Positions 35,433 to 44,880 of a DNA stretch of 64,000 nucleotides are shown here, one piece after another. Each line of letters begins with the position of its first letter. Within the stretch, counting starts at the first letter, position 1. The stretch lies in assembly GCA_964479625.1 (NCBI GenBank), contig CAYZMS010000007.1, positions 97,909 to 161,908 of the forward strand, read 5' to 3'. The notes beneath the pieces are model-generated. The model was not told where the DNA came from. It worked only from the letters and a program-made list of their open reading frames with translations, and made no database searches. This stretch comes from CAYZMS01 sp964479625 (GTDB lineage Bacteria; Bacteroidota; Bacteroidia; Chitinophagales; Saprospiraceae). Position numbers and translations under genes: made by a program.

Positions 35433-35819
35433 CTAATTCTTTTCTTTTACCACTAGGGTATATTCCGGTGTAGGGTTTAAGGGGCAGGAATATTTATAGA
35501 CTCCTGGCTCCAGCATTACGGTTTGGGTTTTACTACTGCTGTTGTTGGAAACCAAACCGGCTTTATTACTACCTTTTACGGGGGCCTTTTCGCCTTCGGC
35601 ATGTAGGTAGAAGCCCACGTCTTTACCTACTTCATGGTTTTCGATCTCGAAAACATAAGCCCCGGCAGGTAACTCCAGACTGGATTGCAGGAATTGACCA
35701 GGGGTTTGATCCAGTTTAACCAGTATAGTGCCCTTGTCCATGGAAGCATTGGACTGAGCGAAAGTAACGGAAAGGGGCATTGTAGTGAACAGGGCAGTGA
35801 AAAACAATTGGCGTAACAT
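35433..35819 (-). CDS. Small secreted cupredoxin-like protein
   Basis: The 128-residue protein has a signal peptide (to about Ala21) and a plastocyanin-like pattern: LELPAGAYVFEIENHEVGKD and LEPGVYKYSCPLNPTPEYTLVV. Of the copper ligands, Cys is present in YSCPLNPTPE, but the expected C-x-x-H after it is replaced, so a type 1 copper site is doubtful. It may have kept the fold without copper. It is the first gene of a minus-strand row with the DUF2911 and flavoprotein genes. Confidence 0.75.
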   Translation of the reverse strand: MLRQLFFTALFTTMPLSVTFAQSNASMDKGTILVKLDQTPGQFLQSSLELPAGAYVFEIENHEVGKDVGFYLHAEGEKAPVKGSNKAGLVSNNSSSKTQTVMLEPGVYKYSCPLNPTPEYTLVVKEKN

Positions 35820-35939
35820 AGCTCTATTTGATTTTTGTTGTTAAGTAATGGCTTACAAGAACAAAATTAGGTCAAATAGCTACCTGCGCCCGTACTAAAA
35901 ATTCCCGATGAGTTACCGATTTTTCCCGGAAGAGAGGAG

Positions 35940-36011
35940 TGGCCGCGCCGGGACTCGAACCCGGATCTAAAGTTTAGGAAACTCTTATTCTATCCCTTGA
36001 ACTACGCAGCC
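35940..36011 (-). tRNA. tRNA-Arg (anticodon CCT)
   Basis: The minus strand folds into a full cloverleaf of 72 nt. The acceptor GGCTGCG/CGCGGCC has one G-T wobble, the D stem is GTTC/GAAT, the anticodon stem AGAGT/ACTTT holds the loop TTCCTAA (anticodon CCT, reading AGG), the T arm is CCGGG TTCGAGT CCCGG, and the discriminator is A. No CCA is encoded, as usual in Bacteroidota. It stands alone between the cupredoxin-like gene and rfbC. Confidence 0.96.
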
Positions 36012-36112
36012 ATAGAGGCATAAAAATACCATTTTTTGTGCGGTTGGGATTAATTCTGAACGGTGGTTTTAGGGAAGGAGGTTCAAATCCGTACGGAATT
36101 GGCCTGATTCCC

Positions 36113-36120
36113 TATATTTG
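36113..36120 (+). promoter_or_regulatory. -7 box of the rfbC-rfbD promoter
   Basis: TATATTTG fits the Bacteroidota -7 consensus TAnnTTTG and lies 48 bp before the rfbC ATG at 36168, after the tRNA gene. No good TTTG is visible at the expected -33 spacing, so the promoter call rests on the -7 box and position. Confidence 0.4.
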
Positions 36121-36167
36121 GGCCGTTATCCAGGTAGATTTTGCCAAAACCCAAAATACCAGCCTAC

Positions 36168-36710
36168 ATGTTCACTGAAACCGGCATTCCTGATTTAATG
36201 CTATTCGAACCACGTGTTTTTGAGGATGAACGCGGTTATTTTTTCGAATCCTTTAATGCTAAAACCTTTGAGAATAACCAGATCCATACCAATTTCGTTC
36301 AGGATAACCAGGCTAAATCAGGTTTCGGGGTATTGCGCGGCCTGCATTACCAAGTAGGGCCGATGGCCCAGGCTAAGCTGGTTAGGGTCGTGGAGGGAGA
36401 AGTACTTGATGTTGCGGTCGATATACGCCCTGGTTCCCCCACCTATGGCCAGTGGTACAGTGTTCGTTTGAGTGCGGAAAACAAAAAGCAACTTTTTGTC
36501 CCCAGAGGGTTTGCCCATGGTTATCTGGTCCTTAGTCCCACAGCAGTATTCTTCTACAAATGCGACAACTTTTACTCCAGGGAACACGAGGGCGGTATTG
36601 CTTTTAACGACCCTCAGCTTCAGATCGATTGGGGACTTGATCCGGAGGAATTGACCCTTTCCGAAAAAGACCAACAATGGCCGGCTTTCGGTCAACACTG
36701 GACCGATTAA
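36168..36710 (+). CDS. rfbC: dTDP-4-dehydrorhamnose 3,5-epimerase
   Basis: The enzyme converts dTDP-4-keto-6-deoxyglucose to the L-configured form in dTDP-L-rhamnose synthesis. RmlC signatures are complete: FEDERGYFFESF, GVLRGLHYQ (catalytic His), LVRVVEGEVLDVAVDIR, FVPRGFAHGYLVL and the YKCDNFYS region. An upstream TTG at 36141 is in frame, but the ATG at 36168 (MFTETGIPDLMLFEP) fits the family start and length (180 residues). It is followed 25 bp later by rfbD. Confidence 0.95.
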   Translation: MFTETGIPDLMLFEPRVFEDERGYFFESFNAKTFENNQIHTNFVQDNQAKSGFGVLRGLHYQVGPMAQAKLVRVVEGEVLDVAVDIRPGSPTYGQWYSVRLSAENKKQLFVPRGFAHGYLVLSPTAVFFYKCDNFYSREHEGGIAFNDPQLQIDWGLDPEELTLSEKDQQWPAFGQHWTD

Positions 36711-36735
36711 TTGAACCTGGAAAATAAAATGCGAA

Positions 36736-37602
36736 ATGGTTTTAGTCACTGGAGCAAACGGACAGATCGGACGAGAATTACAGCTCCTCTCCAAACGAAC
36801 AGCAGCCTTGGAATGGACCTTTACCGACAGAATGCTGCTAGATATTACCAATGAAGAGGCGGTGGTCGAATTTTTCAAGACGCGCCCCATTGAATTCTGC
36901 ATCAATTGCGCAGCCTACACTGCTGTAGATAAGGCCGAGGAAGAAATAGAACTTGCCACTAAGGTCAACAAGACGGCCAGTAAGTTCCTGGCTGAAGCCT
37001 GCAAAGAAGCCAGTGCACGCCTGATCCATTTCTCCTCTGACTACGTCTATCACAATGCGGAAAATCGTCCCCTCAAAGAAACCGACGAGACCAGCCCCAA
37101 GGGAGTGTACGCCCAAACTAAACTGGAAGGCGAAGAACTGATCCTGGCAACAGCACCTACCTCTATCGTCATCCGTACTTCCTGGGTGTATTCAGCCTTT
37201 GGCGGGAATTTTGTAAAAAGTATGCTTCGATTAGGACGGGAACGCGACCAGTTGAATGTCATATACGATCAGATCGGAGCGCCCACTTATGCCGCCGAAC
37301 TTGCTACCTTAGCAGTAAGTTGTGTAGAACGATCCGGGCAGATCCCGGGTGGGGTCTATAACTTTGCCAATTCCGGTGTGTGCAGTTGGTACGACTTTGC
37401 CCAGGCCATTTTCGAACAGAAGGGAATAAGCTGTAAGCTCCACCCCATACTATCCAAAGATTATCCTACTCCGGCCAAACGGCCCAATTACAGTGTTCTG
37501 GATACGAGCAAGATCCGGGAAACGCTGAAAGGGTTTAGCATCCGCCACTGGCGGGAGTGCTTGAGGGAATGCCTGGAGCTTATGGATTCGGATAAACTTT
37601 AG
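36736..37602 (+). CDS. rfbD: dTDP-4-dehydrorhamnose reductase
   Basis: The 288-residue NAD(P)H-dependent SDR enzyme makes dTDP-L-rhamnose from the product of rfbC. The nucleotide-binding motif is VTGANGQIGRELQLL, the active-site Tyr/Lys is in GVYAQTKLEGEE, and FSSDYVYHN, RTSWVYSAFGGNFVKSML and IYDQIGAPTYAAELA are family signatures. rfbA and rfbB are not in this window, so the pathway is completed elsewhere. Confidence 0.96.
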   Translation: MVLVTGANGQIGRELQLLSKRTAALEWTFTDRMLLDITNEEAVVEFFKTRPIEFCINCAAYTAVDKAEEEIELATKVNKTASKFLAEACKEASARLIHFSSDYVYHNAENRPLKETDETSPKGVYAQTKLEGEELILATAPTSIVIRTSWVYSAFGGNFVKSMLRLGRERDQLNVIYDQIGAPTYAAELATLAVSCVERSGQIPGGVYNFANSGVCSWYDFAQAIFEQKGISCKLHPILSKDYPTPAKRPNYSVLDTSKIRETLKGFSIRHWRECLRECLELMDSDKL

Positions 37603-37823
37603 TAGTAGTAATTTCTAAGGGAACCTTGGAGGGGTCAAAACATACAGAGCTCTAATCAGCACCATTTCGTAGAAAAATAATTTTTCCAACGCCCTTTTCC
37701 ATCTTCAAAACACTCCTGCCTTAGGGCAAGAATTTGACGTTTTGTTCTCCGCAGTACAAACCATTCGAACCGGATTGTGTATTTTGAGGTTCTTAGTTGA
37801 AAGAATTGTCAAGCTTGAAATCT

Positions 37824-40643
37824 ATGTTGCCAATACCCCGCCTATTCGCCTTTCGAATATCGGTCCTCATCATTTTCTCGTTTAATACCTTTCATGCCCT
37901 GGCGACCCACAACCGGGCAGGAGAAATTTCCGTGGAGCAGGTCGGAGATTGCACGCAAAGCTTAACGGTAAGGGCTACCATCACCACTTACACCAAAGCC
38001 AGTTCTGTTCAGGCAGACCGGGATTCGCTGCAACTGTGCTGGGGAGACGGGGACTGCATCTGGGTTTACCGGGCAAATGGTCCCGCAGGGCCTGGCGGCT
38101 TCCTACAGGGGGAACTTTTAGAGAATGATACTAAGCGTAATGTTTACATAGGGGTCCATACCTACGAGGCACGTTCTACCTATGTCATTTCCATGACCGA
38201 TCCGAACCGTAACGGAGGCATCCTGAATGTAAATTTCCCTAATTCGGAACAGATCATGTTTCATATCCAAACCACTTACACCTTCCCCAACCCCCAATTC
38301 CAGGGATGTAATGACACCCCGGTTCTTTTACAACCCCCTATTGATATTGGCTGCGTGGGTCAACGTTTCATTCATAATGTCAATGCCTATGACCGGGACG
38401 GCGATAGCCTGTCTTACGAATTCATTACTCCTTTACAGTCGGTTGGAATGGAAGTGCCGAATTATAATTTCCCGGATGAGATCCGTCCGGGCCCAATGAA
38501 TACGCTTACGATAGATGAAGTGACCGGAGATATTGTCTGGGATGCTCCTCAACAGGCCGGCGAATACAACCTGGCAATGATTATAATTGAATACCGGCAA
38601 GGGATACCCATCGATACTATTATTCGAGATATGCAGATCCTGATCGAAGAATGTGACAACCTGCCGCCCAAGGTGGAAACCCCGGTGGAGGAGATTTGCG
38701 TGGTAGCCGGAGAGGTCCTGCAGTTTCCCGTAACAGCCACTGCTCCTTTGGAAGAACCCAATCAACGGGTACGACTGACCGCACTAGGAGGTCCTTTTGA
38801 AGTAGATATCAGCCCTGCCACCTTTTTACCCAATGATTCCACCTTTAACGATCAGCCCTTCACTCGGGTCTTTCGATGGGAAACCCAGTGCGAGCACATC
38901 AATGAGCAGTTCTATTCCGTGGTTTTCAAAGCCACCGATAACTTCTTTTCCAGAGATAGTACTGGTCTTGCCGAACTTAAGACCGTCAGAATAAAAGTCG
39001 TCGGGCCGCCTCCGGAAGATGTGCGGGCCGCCTCTGTCGATGGGGGCATTAACGTAAGTTGGGAAGCCCCTTATTTCTGTGAAGAGGCTGAAAATGATTA
39101 CTTCCGGGGCTTTACCGTATGGCGAAGGGAGGGCAGTAATATCTTCCCTTTCGATAGTTGCGAAACGGGCCTGGCCGGGCGTGGATACGAAAAACTTACT
39201 CCTTTTAACATACTTCCCGACCTGGTCAATGGCCGGTATGAATTCCGCGATGTCAATGTCGAGCAAGGCCGAACCTATTGTTACCGGATTCTAGCTGAAT
39301 TTGCACGTGCTACTCCCGGAGGGCAATTCATCTACAACCTAGTGGAAAGCCTGCCCTCTGACGAAAGCTGCGTGCAACTCCAACGCGACCTGCCCTTATT
39401 GCTGGAGGTAGACGTTGAAGCCACGGATACCCAAAACGGGGCAATCAAAATTTGCTGGACCAAGCCAAGGGCAGAAGACCTGGATACCGTCCAAAACCCC
39501 GGCCCATACACCTATGAAATATTGCGGGCCGATGGATTGAACCCCGGAAATGAAGCCTTTCAGGCCATAGGTGTCCAATTTGAAAGCCCTACCCTTGGCG
39601 CAATGGTAGATACCTGCTACCTGGATGAAGGGTTGAATACAGTGGAACAGGGGTATAGCTATAAAATCAATTTCTATACCGGCAATTCGGATACGGAGCC
39701 CCTGGGAGTAGCAGCCGGAGCTTCCAGTGTTTTTATCAGCGCTACCCCCTCCGATCAAAGGAATATCCTATCCTGGGATTTTAACACCCCCTGGGAAAAT
39801 TTTGAATTCACCCTTTTACGGCAAAATGATCAGGGCGGCTTTGACAGCCTTACCACGGTCTTCGAAACCCAATTCACGGACGAGGACCTGGTCAATGGCC
39901 AAACCTATTGTTACTTCGTGGAAGCCACAGGCGCCTACGGTATTGAGGGCGTTCGTGCCCCCTTGATCAACAAATCACAAGTTATTTGTTCCACCCCACG
40001 TGATGACGTTCCCCCCTGTACCCCGGCATTACTACTGGTGGAAAACATTTGCGGGGAGATCCGGGAATGTGCCTCGGAAGAGGAACTGATCAATACGCTC
40101 CGCTGGTCAGATATTCGCGACACCTGTGAGACGGCCGGCGACCTGGTAGGTTATCAGGTATTCTATGCGCCCATGCCTGATCTGCCCCTGGAGTTGATCG
40201 ATCAGGTCGACGACCCCGGCCAATTGTTCTACGAACATCAACCACCGAACGGCCTGGCGGGTTGCTATGCCATCACAGCTGTCGATACAGCTGGGAACGT
40301 AAGCCCTTTAAGCAATACGATCTGTGTGGATAATTGCCCGCAGTACGAGTTGCCTAATGCCTTCACCCCAAATGGTGATCAGCAAAATGAAGTATTCACA
40401 CCAAGGGTGAACTGCTTTATCGAAACGATCGAATTCCAGGTATTTAACCGTTGGGGGGAATTAGTTTTCGAAACCTCGGACCCCCAGATCAACTGGGACG
40501 GGACCAATTTTCAAGGAGAACAACTCGCGGAGGGCACCTATTATTACGTTTGTACGATCTTCGAGAACCGGGTGCAGGGTGTAGTGGAAGGCGAGGAAAC
40601 CCTCAGAGGGTTCATTCAATTGATCCGCGGTACCGGAGGGTGA
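37824..40643 (+). CDS. Secreted multi-domain protein with T9SS type B sorting domain
   Basis: From the ATG at 37824 (a TTG at 37797 is in frame) the ~939-residue protein has a signal peptide (to FNTFHALA). It continues with a Bacteroidota-type beta domain around THNRAGEISVEQVG and YDRDGDSLSYEF, then fibronectin type III-like repeats (VSWEAPYFCEE, ICWTKPRAEDL, LSWDFNTPWEN, LRWSDIRDTCE). The C-terminal domain ELPNAFTPNGDQQNEVFTP, then FNRWGELVFE, is the gliding-associated type B sorting signal. It should be secreted to the surface by the T9SS. No catalytic domain is seen. Confidence 0.92.
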   Translation: MLPIPRLFAFRISVLIIFSFNTFHALATHNRAGEISVEQVGDCTQSLTVRATITTYTKASSVQADRDSLQLCWGDGDCIWVYRANGPAGPGGFLQGELLENDTKRNVYIGVHTYEARSTYVISMTDPNRNGGILNVNFPNSEQIMFHIQTTYTFPNPQFQGCNDTPVLLQPPIDIGCVGQRFIHNVNAYDRDGDSLSYEFITPLQSVGMEVPNYNFPDEIRPGPMNTLTIDEVTGDIVWDAPQQAGEYNLAMIIIEYRQGIPIDTIIRDMQILIEECDNLPPKVETPVEEICVVAGEVLQFPVTATAPLEEPNQRVRLTALGGPFEVDISPATFLPNDSTFNDQPFTRVFRWETQCEHINEQFYSVVFKATDNFFSRDSTGLAELKTVRIKVVGPPPEDVRAASVDGGINVSWEAPYFCEEAENDYFRGFTVWRREGSNIFPFDSCETGLAGRGYEKLTPFNILPDLVNGRYEFRDVNVEQGRTYCYRILAEFARATPGGQFIYNLVESLPSDESCVQLQRDLPLLLEVDVEATDTQNGAIKICWTKPRAEDLDTVQNPGPYTYEILRADGLNPGNEAFQAIGVQFESPTLGAMVDTCYLDEGLNTVEQGYSYKINFYTGNSDTEPLGVAAGASSVFISATPSDQRNILSWDFNTPWENFEFTLLRQNDQGGFDSLTTVFETQFTDEDLVNGQTYCYFVEATGAYGIEGVRAPLINKSQVICSTPRDDVPPCTPALLLVENICGEIRECASEEELINTLRWSDIRDTCETAGDLVGYQVFYAPMPDLPLELIDQVDDPGQLFYEHQPPNGLAGCYAITAVDTAGNVSPLSNTICVDNCPQYELPNAFTPNGDQQNEVFTPRVNCFIETIEFQVFNRWGELVFETSDPQINWDGTNFQGEQLAEGTYYYVCTIFENRVQGVVEGEETLRGFIQLIRGTGG

Positions 40644-40647
40644 AAAA

Positions 40648-40675
40648 TGGGGGCAATGAAAATAACTTGCCCCCA
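40648..40675. terminator. Hairpin between convergent genes
   Basis: TGGGGGCAA (40648-40656) and TTGCCCCCA (40667-40675) pair perfectly over 9 bp with a 10-nt loop. It lies between the stop of the type B CTD gene and the stop of the convergent lipoprotein gene. T runs are weak, so it may act as a two-way terminator. Confidence 0.55.
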
Positions 40676-40683
40676 CAGAGGTG

Positions 40684-41223
40684 CTAACCATCCACTTTGC
40701 GTCCACCGGCAGTACGAGAATTTACCTCTACCTGTTTGATCTTTTTCAGGTCAACCAATAATTTGGCAAAGGCACTCGAAGAGGCCACCCGGAATTGTGT
40801 TCCTCCATAAGAAAGGATACCTCCGGTGCTCCGGCTCCAATCTTTGGCCAGCAACACATATTGGTCGCCACTTCGGGGGTTGGGCCCAAAGATCAGGTAG
40901 CGATCATTTCCTCCTTCCTCGAAGCTAATTGCAAATCGATCCTCCTGGGCAGGGCCAAGGTAAACTCCAGGCGTTCCGCTCCGAATAATCACTTCTTCCA
41001 CCCTGCTGCCATCGATGATCTTAATCTCTCCTCCCTGTATACTTGATTGGGAGCCGCTCAGCGTGCGACGTAAAACGATATCCTCAGATACATAAAACTG
41101 AATGCGTTTCAACTCCTCCTGGGTCCAGTTATTTTCCCGGTAAAGGGATTTCGTAAACGGGCTTAATTGCGGGCCACAACTACTCAAAACAAGCAAGAGA
41201 AAAAAACTGAAAATAATTCGCAT
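40684..41223 (-). CDS. Lipoprotein of unknown function
   Basis: The 179-residue protein has a lipobox (LLVLSSCGPQ, Cys16). It continues with LSPFTKSLYRENNWTQEELK, a Bacteroidota pattern I have seen in conserved hypotheticals, and a strand-rich core (ISFEEGGNDRYLIFGPNPRS). No enzyme motif is visible. It lies 189 bp downstream of tadA on the same strand; the gap holds nothing I can identify. Confidence 0.7.
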   Translation of the reverse strand: MRIIFSFFLLLVLSSCGPQLSPFTKSLYRENNWTQEELKRIQFYVSEDIVLRRTLSGSQSSIQGGEIKIIDGSRVEEVIIRSGTPGVYLGPAQEDRFAISFEEGGNDRYLIFGPNPRSGDQYVLLAKDWSRSTGGILSYGGTQFRVASSSAFAKLLVDLKKIKQVEVNSRTAGGRKVDG

Positions 41224-41412
41224 GGTATCTTTTTGTTTAAGGGTTTAAATTAAAACCAGCAGGTTAAAAGAGCATCTTCTCCCCAGAGCCTCCTGCTTAC
41301 TGTTCGAATTTATTCTTACGGCCCCAGTAGTCGGATAGAATTTGAGACTGATCTCCCCTTCGGAAGTTTAGTGGTTTAACATAACTTTAAGAAAGTTTCA
41401 AAGGAGGTACCT

Positions 41413-41877
41413 TTATCGTTTTTCCTTAAAAAACTGCCGGAGCAGTGCGGCACATTCTGCCTCCCTTATTCCGCCTTTATACCTTGCCTTCGGATGCAGC
41501 AAACCTTCTCCCTGTTTAAGAAAGCCCCTTTTAGGATCAAAGGCTCCAAAAACTAATTTTCCGATTTGTGCCCAAAAGATAGCTCCTGCGCACATAACGC
41601 AAGGTTCGAGGGTAACAAATAAGGTAGCATTTGGCAGGTATTTAGCCTGGAGCCGATTGGTAGCAGAGGTTATGGCCAGCATTTCGGCATGAGCAGTCAC
41701 ATCCTGCAATTGTTCGGTCTGATTATGGGCCCTTGAAAGCACCTGCTCATTCGCAACTATCACTGCTCCTACCGGAATCTCTCCTATTTCCAAAGCCATT
41801 CTGGCCTCTTGTAATGCCAGCCCCATGTAATAATCATCTGATCGCGTCAAGCTACCTTCAACTTTATCCTGGCTCAT
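41413..41877 (-). CDS. tadA: tRNA-specific adenosine deaminase
   Basis: The 154-residue zinc deaminase has the catalytic HAE (TAHAEMLAI) and the zinc motif PCxxC (LEPCVMCAGAIFWAQIGKLVFG). It is the size of TadA, which converts A34 of tRNA-Arg(ACG) to inosine. Guanine deaminase-like proteins share these motifs, but the ALEIGEIPVGAVIV start and the AFDPKRG segment favour TadA. It is divergent from guaB with only 34 bp between the starts. Confidence 0.9.
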   Translation of the reverse strand: MSQDKVEGSLTRSDDYYMGLALQEARMALEIGEIPVGAVIVANEQVLSRAHNQTEQLQDVTAHAEMLAITSATNRLQAKYLPNATLFVTLEPCVMCAGAIFWAQIGKLVFGAFDPKRGFLKQGEGLLHPKARYKGGIREAECAALLRQFFKEKR

Positions 41878-41900
41878 TTTTTTTTGGCATTAAAAATCCA

Positions 41901-41908
41901 TACTTTTG
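41901..41908 (+). promoter_or_regulatory. -7 box just before guaB
   Basis: TACTTTTG fits TAnnTTTG and ends 3 nt before the guaB ATG at 41912. A TTTG lies at 41883-41886, 14 nt upstream, shorter than usual. If used, transcription would begin at or within the first codons, giving a leaderless or nearly leaderless mRNA. Confidence 0.45.
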
Positions 41909-41911
41909 CGC

Positions 41912-43396
41912 ATGGAACCAAGAAAAGATCACAATACCAAATTTTTAGGGGAAGCCCTCACCTACGACGACGTATTGCTCGCTCCCGCCTATTCTGAAAT
42001 ACTTCCTAGAGAAGTAGATATTTCGACGCAATTAACCCGGGAAATAAGATTGAATGCGCCCATCGTTTCGGCGGCCATGGATACCGTAACGGAGGCTAAG
42101 CTGGCTATTGCTATTGCCCGAATGGGTGGTATCGGCATGATCCACAAGAACATGACCATCGACCAGCAGGCAGAGCAGGTGCGCAGCGTAAAGCGTTCGG
42201 AAAGCGGAATGATCATCGACCCGGTCACCCTGCAGGTGGAAGCAAAGATCGGAGATGCCCTCCATTTGATGAAGCGATTCAAGATAGGGGGTATTCCTAT
42301 TACGGATAAAAATAACCGCCTGATCGGCATTCTGACTAATCGCGATCTGCGTTTTGAAAACCGCCTGGATCGCCCTGTAGCAGAGTTGATGACCAGCGAG
42401 AACCTGATCACCGCCCCTATCGGCACTACCCTTGAACAGGCCAGAGATATACTGCAACGGCATAAGATCGAAAAGTTGCCCGTTGTGGACGAAAATAAAA
42501 AGCTCGCCGGCCTGATTACCTATAAGGATATCATGAAAGTTCAAAACTACCCCAATTCCTGCAAGGATACCTTCGGGCGATTGGTGGTAGGGGCAGCCGT
42601 AGGAGTTACAGCGGATATGTTTGAACGGGTCGAGGCATTGGTAAAAGTAGGGGTTGATGTGATTACTGTAGATACCGCTCACGGGCATTCCCGAGGCGTG
42701 CTGGAGGCCATCCGGCAGGTCAAACAAAAATTCCCTGATCTTCAGGTCATTGGTGGCAATGTCGCAACCGGTGCCGGGGCAAAAGCACTCATGGAAGCAG
42801 GGGTCGACGGCGTAAAAGTGGGGGTCGGGCCAGGCAGTATTTGCACCACCCGCATCGTAGCAGGTGTCGGAGTACCTCAACTCACTGCAATTTTCGAAGC
42901 CTATAAGGGCTTGTACGGTACGGACATCCCCATCATCGGGGATGGGGGAATCCGCTATACCGGTGACATTGTCAAAGCGCTCGCAGCTGGAGCCAATACA
43001 ATTATGGCGGGCGGGCTTTTCGCCGGAGTAGAAGAAGCTCCCGGTGAAACGATTATTTTCGAAGGTCGAAAATTTAAGATCTACCGCGGCATGGGGTCTC
43101 TTGGGGCTATGCAACAAGGTTCTAAAGATCGCTACTTCCAGGATGTGGAAGATGATATTAAAAAACTGGTCCCAGAGGGGATCGAAGGACGGGTGCCCTA
43201 CAAAGGTACCGTTGCGGAAGTGATGACCCAATACCTTGGAGGACTACGTGCGGGAATGGGGTATTGTGGAGCTCCTTCGGTAGAAGTGTTGCACGAAACT
43301 GCACAATTCGTCCGGATCACCAATGCGGGGGTACAGGAAAGCCATCCGCATAATATCACCATTACCAAGGAAGCACCGAACTACAGCAGACGATAA
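41912..43396 (+). CDS. guaB: IMP dehydrogenase
   Basis: The enzyme oxidises IMP to XMP with NAD, the committed step of GMP synthesis. It carries an N-terminal TIM-barrel part (ALTYDDVLLAPAYSE), two CBS domains (about residues 95-205), the active-site loop GVGPGSICTTRIVAGVGVPQ with the catalytic Cys, and the flap region YRGMGSLGAMQ. The ATG at 41912 gives MEPRKDHNTKFLGEALTYDD, with normal length (494). mpg begins 2 bp after its stop, so the two are likely cotranscribed. Confidence 0.97.
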   Translation: MEPRKDHNTKFLGEALTYDDVLLAPAYSEILPREVDISTQLTREIRLNAPIVSAAMDTVTEAKLAIAIARMGGIGMIHKNMTIDQQAEQVRSVKRSESGMIIDPVTLQVEAKIGDALHLMKRFKIGGIPITDKNNRLIGILTNRDLRFENRLDRPVAELMTSENLITAPIGTTLEQARDILQRHKIEKLPVVDENKKLAGLITYKDIMKVQNYPNSCKDTFGRLVVGAAVGVTADMFERVEALVKVGVDVITVDTAHGHSRGVLEAIRQVKQKFPDLQVIGGNVATGAGAKALMEAGVDGVKVGVGPGSICTTRIVAGVGVPQLTAIFEAYKGLYGTDIPIIGDGGIRYTGDIVKALAAGANTIMAGGLFAGVEEAPGETIIFEGRKFKIYRGMGSLGAMQQGSKDRYFQDVEDDIKKLVPEGIEGRVPYKGTVAEVMTQYLGGLRAGMGYCGAPSVEVLHETAQFVRITNAGVQESHPHNITITKEAPNYSRR

Positions 43397-43398
43397 AC

Positions 43399-44016
43399 GT
43401 GCAGTTAAATCGAACGTTTTTGCAGCAGACAGATGTTGTCCAATTGGCACAAGACCTTTTGGGTGTTCACCTCGTTACCGAAATTAATGGAATTCGAACC
43501 ATAGGCAGGATCGTAGAAGCGGAAGCCTACAGGGCACCGGAGGATCGCGCCTCTCACGCCTGGGGCAACCGCCGTACAAAACGAACGGAAACCATGTTCC
43601 TTCCCGGTGGGCATGCTTATGTGTACCTCTGCTATGGAATACACCAAATGTTCAACGTGGTCACCGGCCCTGAAAATGTTGCCCATGCTGTCCTGGTTCG
43701 TGCCATTGAGCCGGTCGAAAATACAGCAGCCATGTTGTTTCGCAGAAACTTGGACGTCTGCTCGCCCCGCTTATCTTCAGGACCGGGGATTGCAGCTCAG
43801 GCCCTGGGAATCAGCACCGCCCTGAATGCTATTGACCTCTGCGCTCCGGGCGCACCAATACGCCTTGAGCGGAAGACTTCTCCACCTCCGGTAGCGGATG
43901 TGGTAAAAGGCACCCGCGTCGGCATTGCCTATGCAGAAGAATGGGCAAAAATGCCCTGGCGGTTCTCCATCCGAAATAATCCCTGGGTTAGCAAGGCAAA
44001 GGGCACTTTCGATTAG
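43399..44016 (+). CDS. 3-methyladenine DNA glycosylase (Mpg/AAG family)
   Basis: The 205-residue protein matches the AAG/Mpg family: GRIVEAEAYRAPEDRASHAW holds the catalytic Glu, GNRRTKRTETMF and GHAYVYLCYGIHQMFNVV form the DNA-contact core, and VLVRAIEP, SGPGIAAQALGI, DLCAPGAPIRL and GTRVGIAYAEEWAKMPWRF follow. These enzymes remove alkylated purines and hypoxanthine. The start is GTG, 2 bp after the guaB stop. Confidence 0.93.
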   Translation: MQLNRTFLQQTDVVQLAQDLLGVHLVTEINGIRTIGRIVEAEAYRAPEDRASHAWGNRRTKRTETMFLPGGHAYVYLCYGIHQMFNVVTGPENVAHAVLVRAIEPVENTAAMLFRRNLDVCSPRLSSGPGIAAQALGISTALNAIDLCAPGAPIRLERKTSPPPVADVVKGTRVGIAYAEEWAKMPWRFSIRNNPWVSKAKGTFD

Positions 44017-44188
44017 AGCAAAAGGGTATCCACAGACTTTACCCCCTGTTCTTTTAGCCGGTTTTACGCCTCAAGATAAAGCCTCACCTATAGGAAAAGG
44101 GAACAATTGGCCTTTGAGATCACCTCTCCTTTCCGAATTAATTTTATTTTTACGCCCCAATAGAAAAGCGTCTAAATCTACCATTTGC

Positions 44189-44866
44189 ATGCCGGAAGTT
44201 CGAATGGAGGAAAGCTGGAAGGCTGTTCTGAAGGAGGAGTTTGACCAAGCCTACTTTGAAAACCTGGTGACCTTCCTGAAAAAGGCCAGAGCAGAGGGAA
44301 AACGAATTTATCCTCCCGGTTCGCTAATCTTTAATGCCTTTAACTCCACCCCTTTCAAAGCTGTAAAAGTAGTTATCCTGGGGCAAGACCCCTATCACCG
44401 ACCGGGTGAAGCCATGGGCTTGTCTTTTTCTGTACCACGTGGCATCCCTACGCCCCCTTCTCTACAAAATATTTACAAGGAGTTGCGAGACGACCTTGAC
44501 ATCCCCTCCGCTAAACACGGAGACCTTACAACTTGGGCAGCTCAGGGCGTATTCCTACTCAATGCCATGCTGACGGTCGAACACCGAAAAGCGGGATCTC
44601 ACCAACAAATTGGCTGGCAAAACTTTACCGATGCCGTAATTAGAGCCCTTTCTGACCAAAGGACTGGCCTTGTATTCATGCTTTGGGGGAATTTTGCCAA
44701 AAAGAAGAAAGATCTGGTCGATGGGAGCAAGCACCTGATCCTGGAAGCCAGTCACCCCTCCCCTCTGGCCAGGGGCGCCTATTTTGGAAGCAAACATTTT
44801 TCACAGGCTAATACCTATCTACGAGAACAGGGCCAAGAACCAATTGAATGGAAATTACCTGATTAA
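44189..44866 (+). CDS. ung: Uracil-DNA glycosylase
   Basis: Family 1 uracil-DNA glycosylase of about 225 residues. The water-activating loop VVILGQDPYHRPGEAMGLSF is complete, and the minor-groove loop HPSPLARGAYFGSKHFSQAN carries the HPSP motif. The ATG at 44189 (or 44204) gives family length; an in-frame ATG far upstream overlaps mpg and adds unrelated sequence. It is 172 bp after mpg and 14 bp before the DUF423 gene. Confidence 0.96.
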   Translation: MPEVRMEESWKAVLKEEFDQAYFENLVTFLKKARAEGKRIYPPGSLIFNAFNSTPFKAVKVVILGQDPYHRPGEAMGLSFSVPRGIPTPPSLQNIYKELRDDLDIPSAKHGDLTTWAAQGVFLLNAMLTVEHRKAGSHQQIGWQNFTDAVIRALSDQRTGLVFMLWGNFAKKKKDLVDGSKHLILEASHPSPLARGAYFGSKHFSQANTYLREQGQEPIEWKLPD

Positions 44867-44880
44867 GCTACAGAGACAAA

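Noticed and set aside
42032..43231. Long open frame of 399 codons on the minus strand inside guaB
   Set aside because: It lies fully antisense to guaB, has no recognisable domain, and its codons mirror the real gene.
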